Source: an uncultured Myxococcales bacterium (GTDB taxonomy: Bacteria > Myxococcota_A > Bradymonadia > UBA7976 > UBA1532). From it: a stretch of 32,357 nucleotides of DNA. Where the stretch lies: assembly GCA_903847385.1 (NCBI GenBank), contig CAINDO010000400.1, positions 1-32,357 on the forward strand, written 5' to 3'. Of this stretch, positions 24,123 to 32,357 are shown piece after piece; within the stretch, counting starts at the first letter, position 1; every line of letters starts with the position of its first letter. A program made the translations under genes and the position numbers. Under the pieces are notes generated by a model that was given only the letters and a program-made list of their open reading frames with translations, was not told where the DNA came from and made no database searches.

Positions 24123-24773
24123 ATGCCGTCCGTCGCCTGCCCCGACCGCCCCCTCGCGAGCGTCACCCCCGACCTGCCGATGCCGGCGCCGGCCCGCCCG
24201 CGGGACCTGGGCGCTGCGCTGCTCCCGCTGATGCGCGACCTGGGCAGCCACGCGCTCCGGTTGACGCGCAACCAGCGCGACGCGGACGACCTGCTCCAGG
24301 AGACCCTGCTGCGTGCCCTGCACCACCAGGCGCAGTTCAGCCGCGGCACCAACCTGAAGGCCTGGGTGTCGCGCATCCTGGTGAACACGTTCGTCAACCA
24401 GTACCGACGCTCGGTCCGGCAGCGGGCGCTGTTCCAGCACCACGGGGAGCAGGTCTGGCTCGGCCATCCCTACGGCCATCTGCACACGGCCACCGCGGCG
24501 GACGCCGAGGCGAGCGTGGCCCCGGCCGGTCTGTCGCCCGAGGTCCTGGCCGCGCTCGGACAGATCCCGGCGCAGTTCCGGGAGGTCGTGCTGCTCTACG
24601 ACCTGATGGACCACTCGTACCCGGAGATCGCGGCGCTGCTGGGCGTCCCGCCGGGCACGGTGATGAGCCGCCTGTTCCGCGGGCGGCGCCTGCTGCGACG
24701 CCGCCTGGCCGCGCACGTCCGCAACCTGCAGTGCGTCCGCGCCGAGGTCATCGAGGCCGCGCTGGCCGCCTGA
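24123..24773 (+). CDS. ECF-type RNA polymerase sigma factor
   Basis: The 216-residue protein has sigma region 2 (RDADDLLQETLLRALHH, then LKAWVSRILVNTFVNQYRR) and region 4 with its helix-turn-helix (REVVLLYDLMDHSYPEIAALLGVPPGTVMSRLFRGRRLLRRRL), in the RpoE/ECF arrangement without regions 1 or 3. ATG 24123 follows GGAG by 8 nt; the longer frame to 23841 runs back through the promoters and gyrA and is rejected. No anti-sigma gene is adjacent: the next gene is convergent with a 15-nt gap. Control may therefore be transcriptional, through the sigma-54 promoter upstream, or by an unlinked partner. The regulon is unknown. Confidence 0.92.
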   Translation: MPSVACPDRPLASVTPDLPMPAPARPRDLGAALLPLMRDLGSHALRLTRNQRDADDLLQETLLRALHHQAQFSRGTNLKAWVSRILVNTFVNQYRRSVRQRALFQHHGEQVWLGHPYGHLHTATAADAEASVAPAGLSPEVLAALGQIPAQFREVVLLYDLMDHSYPEIAALLGVPPGTVMSRLFRGRRLLRRRLAAHVRNLQCVRAEVIEAALAA

Positions 24774-24788
24774 GCGGCGAGGCAGCGC

Positions 24789-26318
24789 TCAGCGCGGGTA
24801 GTCGCGCCCGTCGACCCGGCGCCGCTCGCGCCAGATCTCGATGCCGCGGCAGAAGGCCTCGACCACCGTGGGGTCGAACTGCGTGCCGGAGCAACGGCGG
24901 ATCTCGTCCATCGCCTGCTGGTGCTTGAGCGCGCTGCGGTAGGCGCGGTGGCTCGTCATGGCGTCGTAGGTGTCGGCGACGGACATGATGCGCGCCATCA
25001 GGGGGATGTCGTCGCCCTTCAGGCCGCGCGGGTAGCCCGTGCCGTCGAACTTCTCATGGTGCATGCCGATGCCCGGGAGCAGGCGCCGGAAGGCCGGGAT
25101 GTTCTTGAGGAGCTCCTCGCCGAAGCCGGGGTGGGCCTTGAAACGCTGGAACTCCTCCTGCGTGAGGCCCGCGGGCTTGTTGAGCTCCTCGGCGCGGATG
25201 GTCAGCTTGCCGATGTCGTGCAGGCGGCCCGACTGGTAGATCTCCTCGACGTCTTCGTCGGGCAGGCCGAGCTCGCGGGCGGTGACCTCGGCGAACTCGG
25301 CGACGCGCTCGCTGTGGCCGCGCGTGTAGCGGTCCTTCTCCTCGAGGGCGGCGACGAAGACCTCGATGCTGGTGCGGAAGTTGCGCTCGAGGCTCTCGAA
25401 GAGCTGGCAGTTGTGCACCGCCGCGGCGGCGCGGTCCGCCAGGATGGTCAGCAGCTTGCGCTGCCCCTCGACGAAGGGCGACCCGCCCTCGCGCACGGCG
25501 AGCAGGAGGCCCAGGAAACGCCCGCGGCTGGTCAGCGGCAGCGCCAGGAGCGAGGTGACGGCGCGGGTGTGATCCGACAGTCGGACGTAGCGGAAGATGC
25601 GTCCTTCGGCGGCCAGCACGGGCCGGCGGATGGCCAGACCGGACTCGGTGAGGTCGGCGCCCGTGAGGGGCGGCCCCCCGCTGTGCGCGACCTCGTAGTG
25701 GACGCCGTCCTCGTCCGGGAAGAGCACGACGCTGACCCGGTGGGCGTCCGTCTGATCGCGGACCGTCTCGGCGATGAGGCGCAGCGTGGGCTGGAGCTCG
25801 ATCTCCTCACCCAGGCGCGACGCCAGCCGGTAGAGCGACAGCGACGCGCGCAGCTCGATGTTCTCTTGAGTGAGCCGCTGCTGCTCCAGCGCGCGCTTGA
25901 CCGTGTGGACGACCTCCTCGACCTTGAACGGCTTGAGGATGTAGTCGAACGCGCCGTTTTTCATCGCCGCGAGCGCGGTCTCGACGGTGCCATAGCCGGT
26001 CATCAGGAGCGAGACGAGGTCCGGGTACTGCTCCCGCGCCTCGGCCAGCAACTCCAGGCCACCCATCTCGGGCATCTTGAGGTCGCTGATCAGCAGGTTG
26101 AAATGGTGCTGCGCGAGCACGGCCAGCGCGGCTCGGCCGTCGGGGGCGTCCTGGACGTGGAAGCCCTCCATCCGCAGGAAATCACAGAGGATTTCGCGGA
26201 TGGACGGCTCGTCGTCGACCACGAGGATGCGCACGGCCCCAGGGGGTCCATCGGCGTCGGCGGGCCCTTGGGCCCCGGCGGCGGAATCGAACTCGTCGGT
26301 CGTGCTGGTCGTGGACAT
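24789..26318 (-). CDS. Response regulator with GAF and HD-GYP output (putative cyclic-di-GMP phosphodiesterase)
   Basis: The 509-residue protein starts with a receiver domain (about 30-145; acidic pair VVDDE, phospho-acceptor Asp79 in LLISDLKMP, Lys129 in LKPF). A GAF-like domain (about 170-305) and an HD-GYP domain (about 315-500) follow. The HD pair (RLHDIGK, His367/Asp368) and the HHEKFDGTGYP motif (GYP 428-430) are intact, so hydrolysis of cyclic di-GMP is expected. The start is ATG 26318, with GGAG close upstream (3-nt spacing); the open frame to 26690 overlaps the divergent gene and is rejected. No kinase is adjacent. It is divergent from the FlhA/SctV homologue with 91 nt between starts. 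Confidence 0.93.
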   Translation of the reverse strand: MSTTSTTDEFDSAAGAQGPADADGPPGAVRILVVDDEPSIREILCDFLRMEGFHVQDAPDGRAALAVLAQHHFNLLISDLKMPEMGGLELLAEAREQYPDLVSLLMTGYGTVETALAAMKNGAFDYILKPFKVEEVVHTVKRALEQQRLTQENIELRASLSLYRLASRLGEEIELQPTLRLIAETVRDQTDAHRVSVVLFPDEDGVHYEVAHSGGPPLTGADLTESGLAIRRPVLAAEGRIFRYVRLSDHTRAVTSLLALPLTSRGRFLGLLLAVREGGSPFVEGQRKLLTILADRAAAAVHNCQLFESLERNFRTSIEVFVAALEEKDRYTRGHSERVAEFAEVTARELGLPDEDVEEIYQSGRLHDIGKLTIRAEELNKPAGLTQEEFQRFKAHPGFGEELLKNIPAFRRLLPGIGMHHEKFDGTGYPRGLKGDDIPLMARIMSVADTYDAMTSHRAYRSALKHQQAMDEIRRCSGTQFDPTVVEAFCRGIEIWRERRRVDGRDYPR

Positions 26319-26409
26319 CGGCTCCGGTCGGCAAACTAACATCGGCGCGCCGCGCTCACAAGATGCCGATTTCCTTGCCCTTCCTACGGATCGGACATTC
26401 AATCGGCTC

Positions 26410-28173
26410 ATGGGGGCTTTCGAAACCGGCTCGGGCGGTCTCTTCGTCGCGGCCCTGGCGTCGTTGCTCGTCGTGCCGTTGCCCGGCGCGGTGCTGGATC
26501 TGGCGCTGGCCGCGTCGCTGGCCGCCGCCGCGCTGCTGCTCACGCTCGTGTGGGACTCACCCCGGCCGGCCGCGCTGAGGCGCCTGCCGCGCGCGCTTCT
26601 GGCCTTCGCCTTGCTGCGCCTCGGCCTGGGCGTGGCGATCACCCGGGCGCTCCTGACGGACGGCGAGGCCGGGCGCGTCGTCGAGGGCATCGGCGGGGCG
26701 CTGGCCGGCGAGGCCCCGGCGGCGGGCCTGCTGCTGTTCGCCGCGCTGGCCGCGGTCCAGAGTCAGGTCGTCGCACGCGGGGCCGAGCGCTCGGCGCAGG
26801 TGGCGGCGCGGTTTGCGCTGGACGCCCTGCCCGGCCGCCAACTGGGCCTGGACGCGGACCTGCGCGCCGGAGCCGCCGATGCCCACGTCACCCACCGGGC
26901 GCGCGCCGCGTTGGGCCGGGAGTCCGCGCTGCTGGGCGCGCTGGACGGCACGATGCGCTTCGTCCGCGGCGAGACCGGCGCGGCCTGGGTGTTCCTGGGC
27001 GTGAACCTGGTCGGCGGGACGATCGCCGGCGTGACCGGTTCGGGCCGCCCCGTGGTCGACGCCGCGGCGGACGCGCTGCGGTTCGCCGTGGGCGCGGGCG
27101 TGGCGCTCCAGCTCGGCGGCCTGCTCGCGGCGGCGGCGGCGGCGATCTGGGTCACGCGTCTCGCCGCCGGTGAGGACGCCGCGCCCACCCAGGTCGGGCC
27201 CGCGCACCTGCGCCCGACCGCCCTGGCAGCCGTGGGTGCAGTCTGCCTGGCGTTGGCCGCGCTGCCCGGCATGACCCCCCTCCCCTGGCTGGCCGCGGCC
27301 GTGGCCCTGCTCGCCGCCGCAGCCGCCCGGGCGCTGGCCGCGCGTCGCACTCCGACCCCGGCGGTCGCTCCGCGCCTGGAACTGCGCATGCACCCCGACG
27401 ATCGGGTCGCGTGCGCGGGCGCAAACACCGGCCCGGACTGGCCGTGGGCGGGGGTCGCCTCGGCGCTCCGCGTGTCCGACGCCCTGGCCCTGCCGACCGC
27501 GGCCATCGTCGTGGACCCGGACGCGCCGCGCGAGACGTGGGCCCTGCGCGTCGACGGGGTCGTCGTCGGCCGTGGCGGGTTCGGCCGCCTGGAGGCCGAG
27601 GTGACCGCGCTGCTTCGGCGGACCCGGAGCGCCGTGCTCGATCTGGACGCGCTGCGCGCCCGGGTCGACGCGCTGGCCGTCGAGGCCCCCGTGCTGGTGG
27701 CCGCGGTGATGCCGCGGGTGGTCGACCTGCCCGCGCTGCTGCGGCTCGTCGGCGCGCTGATGGCCGAGGACGTCCCGACCGCGGACCTGAAGGGCATCCT
27801 GGACGTGCTCGCCCACGCGGCGCCGGGCCTGGACGACGACGCGCTGCTGCGGACCTTGCGGCGCGGGTTGGCAGCCCGGGTGACCCAGCGCGTCGCGCCC
27901 ACGGGCGCCGTCTCGGTCCTCTGCCTGGACGCCGGCTTCGAGGAGCGGCTGCTGCGCACGGGCGCGCCGACCCCGCAGGCGCTCGACGCGCTCTTCGAGG
28001 ACCTGGTGACGGTCAGGGCGAGGTTCCCCGAGGCGGCGCTGCTCGTGTCGCCCGACGCGCGCGTCGGCGTCCGGAGAGCCGTGGAGTCGCGCTTCGCCGA
28101 CCTGCCCGTGATCTCCGCCGAGGAGCTGCTGCCGGCGACCCGCGTCACCCCCGTGGCGGTCTTGGGCGGCTGA
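26410..28173 (+). CDS. FlhA/SctV (FHIPEP)-family type III export-gate protein, orphan
   Basis: FHIPEP proteins form the nonameric export gate of flagella and type III secretion systems. The 587-residue product has an N-terminal membrane half (to about 320) with the family signature RFALDALPGRQLGLDADLRAG (from 134), preceded by GAERSAQVAA and followed by GALDGTMRFVRGE. The cytoplasmic half ends in ALLVSPDARVGVRRAVE..FADLPVISAEEL, the FlhA C-terminal pattern. It is shorter than typical FlhA (about 690) and unusually rich in Ala. Key positions are conserved, but the ITKGAER-type motif reads VARGAER. No other export, needle or flagellar gene is in the window. ATG 26410 is the most plausible start, with a weak ribosome site. 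Confidence 0.85.
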   Translation: MGAFETGSGGLFVAALASLLVVPLPGAVLDLALAASLAAAALLLTLVWDSPRPAALRRLPRALLAFALLRLGLGVAITRALLTDGEAGRVVEGIGGALAGEAPAAGLLLFAALAAVQSQVVARGAERSAQVAARFALDALPGRQLGLDADLRAGAADAHVTHRARAALGRESALLGALDGTMRFVRGETGAAWVFLGVNLVGGTIAGVTGSGRPVVDAAADALRFAVGAGVALQLGGLLAAAAAAIWVTRLAAGEDAAPTQVGPAHLRPTALAAVGAVCLALAALPGMTPLPWLAAAVALLAAAAARALAARRTPTPAVAPRLELRMHPDDRVACAGANTGPDWPWAGVASALRVSDALALPTAAIVVDPDAPRETWALRVDGVVVGRGGFGRLEAEVTALLRRTRSAVLDLDALRARVDALAVEAPVLVAAVMPRVVDLPALLRLVGALMAEDVPTADLKGILDVLAHAAPGLDDDALLRTLRRGLAARVTQRVAPTGAVSVLCLDAGFEERLLRTGAPTPQALDALFEDLVTVRARFPEAALLVSPDARVGVRRAVESRFADLPVISAEELLPATRVTPVAVLGG

Positions 28174-28185
28174 GCGGCCGGGGCG

Positions 28186-28782
28186 TCAGGGGCTCGGCGT
28201 CGACTTCAGGTTCAGCGGCACGATCTCACAGGCCGCGAGCTGCGCGAGCAGGGCGTCGATGGTGTCCGCCACCTGGATGAGCGACCCGTGCTGCGGGCGG
28301 ATGAACCCCTCGGCCTGAGCGTGGCGGAGGAACGCCACCAGCGGCCCGAAGAAGCCGGAGACGTCCAGCAGACCCACGGGCTTCAGGTGGTAGTTGAGCT
28401 GCGTCCAGGTCGCCGCCTCGAAGACCTCGTCCAGGGTGCCGAGGCCGCCGGGCAGCGCGATGAAGGCGTCGCTGAGCGTGGCCATCTTCATCTTGCGGGT
28501 GTGCATGTCGGCGACGACGTGGATCTCGGTCAGGGCGTCGTGGCCGACCTCGAGGGCTTGCAGCTTCTCGGGGATCACGCCGACGACCTCACCCCCGGCG
28601 GCCATGGCCGCGTCCGCGACCGCCCCCATGAGGCCGACCCGGCCGCCGCCGTAGACGACGCGGATGCCCCGCCGGGCGAGCTCGGCGCCGACCGCGCGGG
28701 CCGCATCGAAATACACCGGCTTCGCATCTGAACTGGAACCACAGAAGATGGCGATGCTGCGAAACGTACGAGGGGTGTCCAT
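28186..28782 (-). CDS. LOG-family protein (nucleoside 5'-monophosphate phosphoribohydrolase-like)
   Basis: LOG-family enzymes have a Rossmann fold and remove ribose 5-phosphate from nucleoside monophosphates, in some cases cytokinin nucleotides. The 198 residues include IAIFCGSSSDAKP near the start, VVYGGGRVGLMGAVADA, and the active-site motif PGGLGTLDEVFE (from residue 111) after MHTRKMKM. These are all the family landmarks. ATG 28782 is the natural start; the frame continuing to 29145 is antisense to the next gene. It is convergent with the export-gate gene (12-nt gap) and divergent from the FemAB-like gene. There is no evident ribosome site. The real substrate is unknown; many are annotated as lysine-decarboxylase-like by error. 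Confidence 0.92.
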   Translation of the reverse strand: MDTPRTFRSIAIFCGSSSDAKPVYFDAARAVGAELARRGIRVVYGGGRVGLMGAVADAAMAAGGEVVGVIPEKLQALEVGHDALTEIHVVADMHTRKMKMATLSDAFIALPGGLGTLDEVFEAATWTQLNYHLKPVGLLDVSGFFGPLVAFLRHAQAEGFIRPQHGSLIQVADTIDALLAQLAACEIVPLNLKSTPSP

Positions 28783-28806
28783 GCGCCGGGAATCTAACAC
28801 AGCTCC
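28783..28806. promoter_or_regulatory. 24-nt divergent promoter region of the LOG and FemAB-like genes
   Basis: Minus strand: TGTTAGATT (28799-28791) resembles an extended -10 and ends 8 nt before the LOG ATG. Plus strand: TCTAAC (28793-28798) ends 8 nt before the FemAB-like ATG. Neither gene has a Shine-Dalgarno site. Both messages could be leaderless from overlapping -10 elements. No convincing -35 is seen. Confidence 0.3.
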
Positions 28807-29979
28807 ATGAACGTCGACGTCCTCCGGTCCATCCACGCCGTCGACGCCGCCACCTGGGACGCCCTGGTCGGCGACGGCTGCCCGTTCTTCGAACACGCCT
28901 TCCTGGCCGCCGTCGAGGACGCCGGCTGTGTCGGCCCCGGCACGGGCTGGGCGCCCCGGCACCTGGTGCTGCGCGAGGGCGGCCGGGCGGTCGGCGCCGT
29001 CGCCGCCTGGGAGAAGCGCAACAGCAACGCCGAGTTCGTCTTCGACTGGGCCTGGGCGGACGCCGCCGCGCGCGCGGGCATCCCCTACTACCCCAAGCTG
29101 GTGATCGCCGCGCCCTTCTCCCCCGTAGGCGGGGCGCGCATGCACCTGGGCGACGAGACCTCACCGGACCGCCGCCGCGAACGCCAGCGCGCGCTCGCCG
29201 GGGCCAGCGTCGAGCTCGCCCGCCGCGAGGGCATGTCCGGGGTGCACTGGCTGTTCGTCACACCCGAAGAGTCAGAGGTGCTCGACGAGGTCGGGCTCGA
29301 AGCGCGCCACACCGTGCAGTTCCACTGGCGGCGCGGCGCCGGTGAGACGCGTGACGACGGGACCGGCGACTTCGAGGCCTTTCTGGGACGCTTCAACAGC
29401 AAGAAGCGCCACCAGATCCGGCGCGAACGGCGGGAGGTCGCGGCCGCCGGCGTCACGACGCGGGTGCTGACCGGCGACGCCCTCGGGCCGGAGATGGCGC
29501 CCCTGCTGTGGTCGCTCTACACGTCGACCGTGGACAAGTTCGCCTGGGGTCAGCGGTATCTGAACGCGGCCTTCTTCGAGCGTCTGCTGACCACCTGGCG
29601 ACGCAACCTGCTGCTGGTGCTCGCCGAGCGGGACGGGCAGATCGTCGGCGGCACCATCAACGGCGCCAAGAACGGCGTGCTCTACGGCCGCTACTGGGGC
29701 GGCCTGGCGGAGATCCCGTTCCTGCACTTCGAGGTCTGCAGCTACGCGGGCATCGACCACTGCCTGCGAAACGGCTTCACGCGCTTCGAGGCCGGCGCCG
29801 GCGGCGGCAGCCACAAGTACGGCCGCGGCTTCGACCCCGTTTTGACGCGCTCGGCGCACGTGATCTTCCACCCGGGCCTGGACCGGGCGGTGAGGCAGTT
29901 CTTGCGGGAGGAGAGAGAGGCGCTCCGGAGGGAGCTGGAGGCGATGGAGGGCAAGCTGCTCGAGCCCGCGGTGGGCTGA
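28807..29979 (+). CDS. GNAT/FemAB-like acyltransferase (DUF482/FemAB_like family)
   Basis: The 390-residue cytoplasmic protein matches the family once described as 'peptidogalycan biosynthesis/recognition'. It has CPFFEHAFLAAVED near the start, WAPRHLVLREGGRAVGAVAAW, PYYPKLVIAAPFSPV, the basic segment FNSKKRHQIRRERREV, and a second GNAT half (LLLVLAERDGQIVGGTING, LYGRYWG, HFEVCSYAGIDHCLRNGFTRFEAGAGG, HKYGRGF). This is a double-GNAT fold. The biochemical substrate is unknown; aminoacyl or acyl transfer is inferred from FemAB relatives. The gene is 24 nt from the divergent LOG gene and converges on the secreted-protein gene with a 14-nt gap. Confidence 0.85.
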   Translation: MNVDVLRSIHAVDAATWDALVGDGCPFFEHAFLAAVEDAGCVGPGTGWAPRHLVLREGGRAVGAVAAWEKRNSNAEFVFDWAWADAAARAGIPYYPKLVIAAPFSPVGGARMHLGDETSPDRRRERQRALAGASVELARREGMSGVHWLFVTPEESEVLDEVGLEARHTVQFHWRRGAGETRDDGTGDFEAFLGRFNSKKRHQIRRERREVAAAGVTTRVLTGDALGPEMAPLLWSLYTSTVDKFAWGQRYLNAAFFERLLTTWRRNLLLVLAERDGQIVGGTINGAKNGVLYGRYWGGLAEIPFLHFEVCSYAGIDHCLRNGFTRFEAGAGGGSHKYGRGFDPVLTRSAHVIFHPGLDRAVRQFLREEREALRRELEAMEGKLLEPAVG

Positions 29980-29993
29980 GCCGCTCGGGGGGC

Positions 29994-32357
29994 TCAGAGG
30001 CAGGTGCCGTTGAGGTCGCCGTCGGCCGCGTTGGGCGCGTCGCAGGACGCCGGGCAGTTGGCGAAGGCGTCGTCGAGGATGCAGGCGTCGCCCACGGCGA
30101 GGTCGGCCGGGGCGAGGATCTCGGGCACGATGACCTCGCTGGTGAGGAACGCGCCGTCGAAGACCATGATCTCGAACGTGCCGAGCAGGTCCGGGGTCAG
30201 GCCGTCCACCAGGATCGACTTGTGGATCGTCGAGACGCCGTTGGCGTCCGTCGTGATCTCGCCCTCGAGGGGCTCGATGTAGTAGGGCGAGCCGTCCTCC
30301 TGCGCGAGGACGAGGTTGCCGTCGGCGTCGAGCATGACGACCGTGAAGCCGACGAAGTCGCCGTCCACGTCCGAGCCGACGACGTCGAAGCCGAGGCCCG
30401 AGTTCACCGGGTTGTACGTGACGGTGGCCGAGTCGATGACCGGCGCGTGCGCCAGGTAGGTGCGCACCGAGAAGTCACCGGCCCAGGGGGCGTCGCCGCC
30501 GGCGCCCTCGACGAAGAACGAGGCCGAGCCGCCGGCCTCGAGGTCCACCGGGAGACGGATGGGCAGCAGCTCCGGGGTCACGTTGCCACAGGCCGTCTCG
30601 GCCGAGGCGTCCTCGACGCTGCAGAGCGTGCGCGTGAAGACGTTGAAGTTCGCCGCCGCGTCGGCCGAGCTGATCTCCAGCACGTACGTGCCGGCCACGC
30701 CGACCGTGAGCTGGATCGCGCGCTCGCCGGCGCCGTCGACGCTGCAGGAGCCCGCCGCGCCGTCCACGGCGCCCACGAGGGTGCCGTCGGCCTGGGAGAC
30801 GCCGTCCTCACCGGGGAGCAGCGCGATCGCCTCGAGGGCGTCGTCGCAATCGGCGTTCGGCTCGGCGCAGAGGCCGTCCACGGGCGCCGCGCCGGCGCCG
30901 TCGCAGACGAGGCCCTCGGTGCAGGCCGAGAAGGCGCCCGAGAAGTCGCAGGGCTCGCCGGCGGCCGCGGTGGGCGTCGGCAGGACCTCGACGTCGAGCG
31001 CCTCGCTCTCGAGGCCGGCGGCGTCGAAGATGAAGACCGAGGCATTGACGGCCTCGGGCACCGCAATGGCCGCAAAGAACGTGCCGGACACGTCGGCGCC
31101 GTTGCGCTCGACGTCATTGAAGTCGACGTAGACGGGACCGCCGAAGAAGCTCAGCGGGATCTCCGCGCCGTCGGCGTCGAAGAGCGTGAAGCCGATGCCC
31201 GCAGTGTCCAGATCGGCGTCCGAGCCGCTGACGCGGACCGCCAGGAACTCGGTCAGGCCGTTGTAGAAGACCTCGGCGGAGTCGATCGCCGGGGCGATGG
31301 GCGTCGCGCAGGCGTTGCCGCCGTCGCCGTCGGAGTCCATGCACACGGTGCCCTCGGGGCAGATCGCGCGGGGACTACCGGGGATGCAGGCGTCGCCCTC
31401 GGCGAGCGTGACCTGCTGGAAGGCCGACAGGACGAACGCACCGGCGTCGCTGGAGTAGCCGTCCACGAAGAGCGAGATGCTGTCGCCGGCGACGAGGTCG
31501 ACCGAGATGCTGCTCTGGACGGAGCCGGCGTCGTCGTTGCAGGCCGTGTCGCTCGGCTCGGAGTTCGGATCCGCGCAGTCGGTGCGGGCGTAGACCACGG
31601 TGTCGTAGCTCACCGCGCCCTCGGGCTGAAGCGTCGTGAACGTCCAGGTGCCGTCGGTGGGGGCCGTGAACGCGAAGAGGACCTCGGGGGCGTCGCGGCC
31701 GCCGCAGGTGCCACGGTGGGCGTTCTCGCCGCCCTCGGTGGTGCCCTCGAGCGCGAAGCTGCCGTCCTCGAGCGCGCCGTCGTTCAGGTTGATGGCGTCG
31801 CCGCACATCTCGGGGGGCAGAATGTTCGGGTCGATGCAGGTGCCCGTGGCCTCGTCGCAGGCGAGGCCCTCGCCGCACACCGCGAGCCGGTCACCGGGGA
31901 CGCAGGCGTCGCCCACGTCGAGCACGGTCAGGCTGAAGGCCTTGAGCCAGAAGTCGCCGCTCTCGCCGCCGTAACCGTCCACGAAGAGGTAGACGCCCTG
32001 GCCGCGGGTGAGTGAGAGGACGATCTGGCTCTGCGTGCTGCCGGAGTCGTCGTTACAGGCCGCGCCGTCCGGCTCGGACTCGGGGTCCGCGCAGTCGATG
32101 CGGGCGTACAGGACGGTGTCGTAAGAGACCTGGACCTCGGGGTCGTCCGCGATGGTCGTGAAGGTGTAGGTGCCGTCCGCGGGCGCCACGAAGCCGTAGA
32201 CCACATCGGACGACTCTTCGCCGCCGCAGGAGCCCGTGGCCGTGTTCTCGGTCGCCGCGGTGCTGCCCGTGACGAGGAAGGTGCCGTCACCCTGGTCGCC
32301 GTCGTTCAGGCTGACCGCGCCGCACTCGGCGGGGGGCACGATCTCGCCGCCGCCGCC
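29994..32357 (-). CDS. Large secreted modular protein, C-terminal 787 residues (5' end outside window)
   Basis: The reading frame is open to the window edge, so the start and any signal peptide are missing; the GTG at 32339 is internal. Two tandem modules of about 170 residues are visible. Each starts CG-x-x-x-x-LNDG and continues with a beta-sandwich of PPC type (DGTYTFTT / DGTWTFTT, SYDTV-YAR-DCADP-SEP, ACNDD, LFVDGY). Each closes with a small cysteine motif (GDAC-x8-C-x2-G-x2-C). Two Ig-like segments (APAIDSAEVFYNG and APVIDSATVTYNP) and a third, diverged PPC-like module lie in the second half. The protein is acidic and Ala/Asp-rich, suggesting extracellular or surface location and possibly calcium binding. 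No catalytic motif is recognised. It may be an adhesin-like or structural surface protein. Confidence 0.8.
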   Translation of the reverse strand, partial: GGGGEIVPPAECGAVSLNDGDQGDGTFLVTGSTAATENTATGSCGGEESSDVVYGFVAPADGTYTFTTIADDPEVQVSYDTVLYARIDCADPESEPDGAACNDDSGSTQSQIVLSLTRGQGVYLFVDGYGGESGDFWLKAFSLTVLDVGDACVPGDRLAVCGEGLACDEATGTCIDPNILPPEMCGDAINLNDGALEDGSFALEGTTEGGENAHRGTCGGRDAPEVLFAFTAPTDGTWTFTTLQPEGAVSYDTVVYARTDCADPNSEPSDTACNDDAGSVQSSISVDLVAGDSISLFVDGYSSDAGAFVLSAFQQVTLAEGDACIPGSPRAICPEGTVCMDSDGDGGNACATPIAPAIDSAEVFYNGLTEFLAVRVSGSDADLDTAGIGFTLFDADGAEIPLSFFGGPVYVDFNDVERNGADVSGTFFAAIAVPEAVNASVFIFDAAGLESEALDVEVLPTPTAAAGEPCDFSGAFSACTEGLVCDGAGAAPVDGLCAEPNADCDDALEAIALLPGEDGVSQADGTLVGAVDGAAGSCSVDGAGERAIQLTVGVAGTYVLEISSADAAANFNVFTRTLCSVEDASAETACGNVTPELLPIRLPVDLEAGGSASFFVEGAGGDAPWAGDFSVRTYLAHAPVIDSATVTYNPVNSGLGFDVVGSDVDGDFVGFTVVMLDADGNLVLAQEDGSPYYIEPLEGEITTDANGVSTIHKSILVDGLTPDLLGTFEIMVFDGAFLTSEVIVPEILAPADLAVGDACILDDAFANCPASCDAPNAADGDLNGTCL

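Noticed and set aside
26337..26342. TAACAT with TGGACA upstream as a promoter of the export-gate gene
   Set aside because: The spacer would be 19 nt and both hexamers are weak, so it was not listed.
29508..32015. Plus-strand open frame of 835 codons at the right end
   Set aside because: Antisense to the modular secreted protein; Val/Arg/Gly/Asp-rich with no recognisable fold.

Overview
The window is GC-rich (around 70 % by eye, not computed) and densely coded, with no gap of 300 bases or more. Three traits point to Myxococcota or a related former deltaproteobacterial lineage such as the Bradymonadales. These are cysteine-rich lipoproteins with C-x-x-D-x-DC repeats, MopE-type CNGLDDDCDG repeats, and hemL placed directly upstream of Fo ATP synthase genes. 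That placement is inference from gene content. No rRNA, tRNA, CRISPR array, transposase or integration site was recognised.

Left part (1-7.8 kb): the 3' end of frr faces a four-gene minus-strand operon. In transcription order it encodes a cysteine-rich lipoprotein, a chimeric inner-membrane redox protein, a periplasmic cytochrome c with 30 CxxCH motifs, and an outer-membrane beta-barrel. The redox protein joins a cyclic-nucleotide-binding-like domain, four [4Fe-4S] clusters and a ferric-reductase-like di-heme b anchor. Together these genes look like one electron path from the inner membrane, across the periplasm, to or through the outer membrane. This is the most interesting system in the window.

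Middle part (7.8-18 kb): a frameshifted HTH-receiver regulator is followed by a patatin-like lipase. Next comes an orphan ParA ATPase whose stop overlaps the start of a MopE/FGE-like lipoprotein. A tight plus-strand run then encodes a GT39-type glycosyltransferase, a prepilin peptidase and a sensor histidine kinase.

Right-centre (18-24.8 kb): gyrA, hemL, atpZ, atpI, atpB and atpE lie in that order on the minus strand. Only membrane-sector ATP synthase genes are present; atpF and the F1 genes must be elsewhere. Divergent from gyrA is an ECF-type sigma factor gene. It has a near-consensus sigma-54 promoter, an upstream AT-rich tract and a distal dyad. gyrA itself has a good sigma-70 promoter that predicts an almost leaderless mRNA.

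Right end (24.8-32.4 kb): a REC-GAF-HD-GYP response regulator is divergent from an isolated FlhA/SctV-family export-gate gene. A LOG-family nucleotide hydrolase gene is divergent from a FemAB-like acyltransferase gene, with 24 nt between them. The window ends inside a large secreted protein built from repeated beta-sandwich and cysteine-rich modules, cut at its 5' end.
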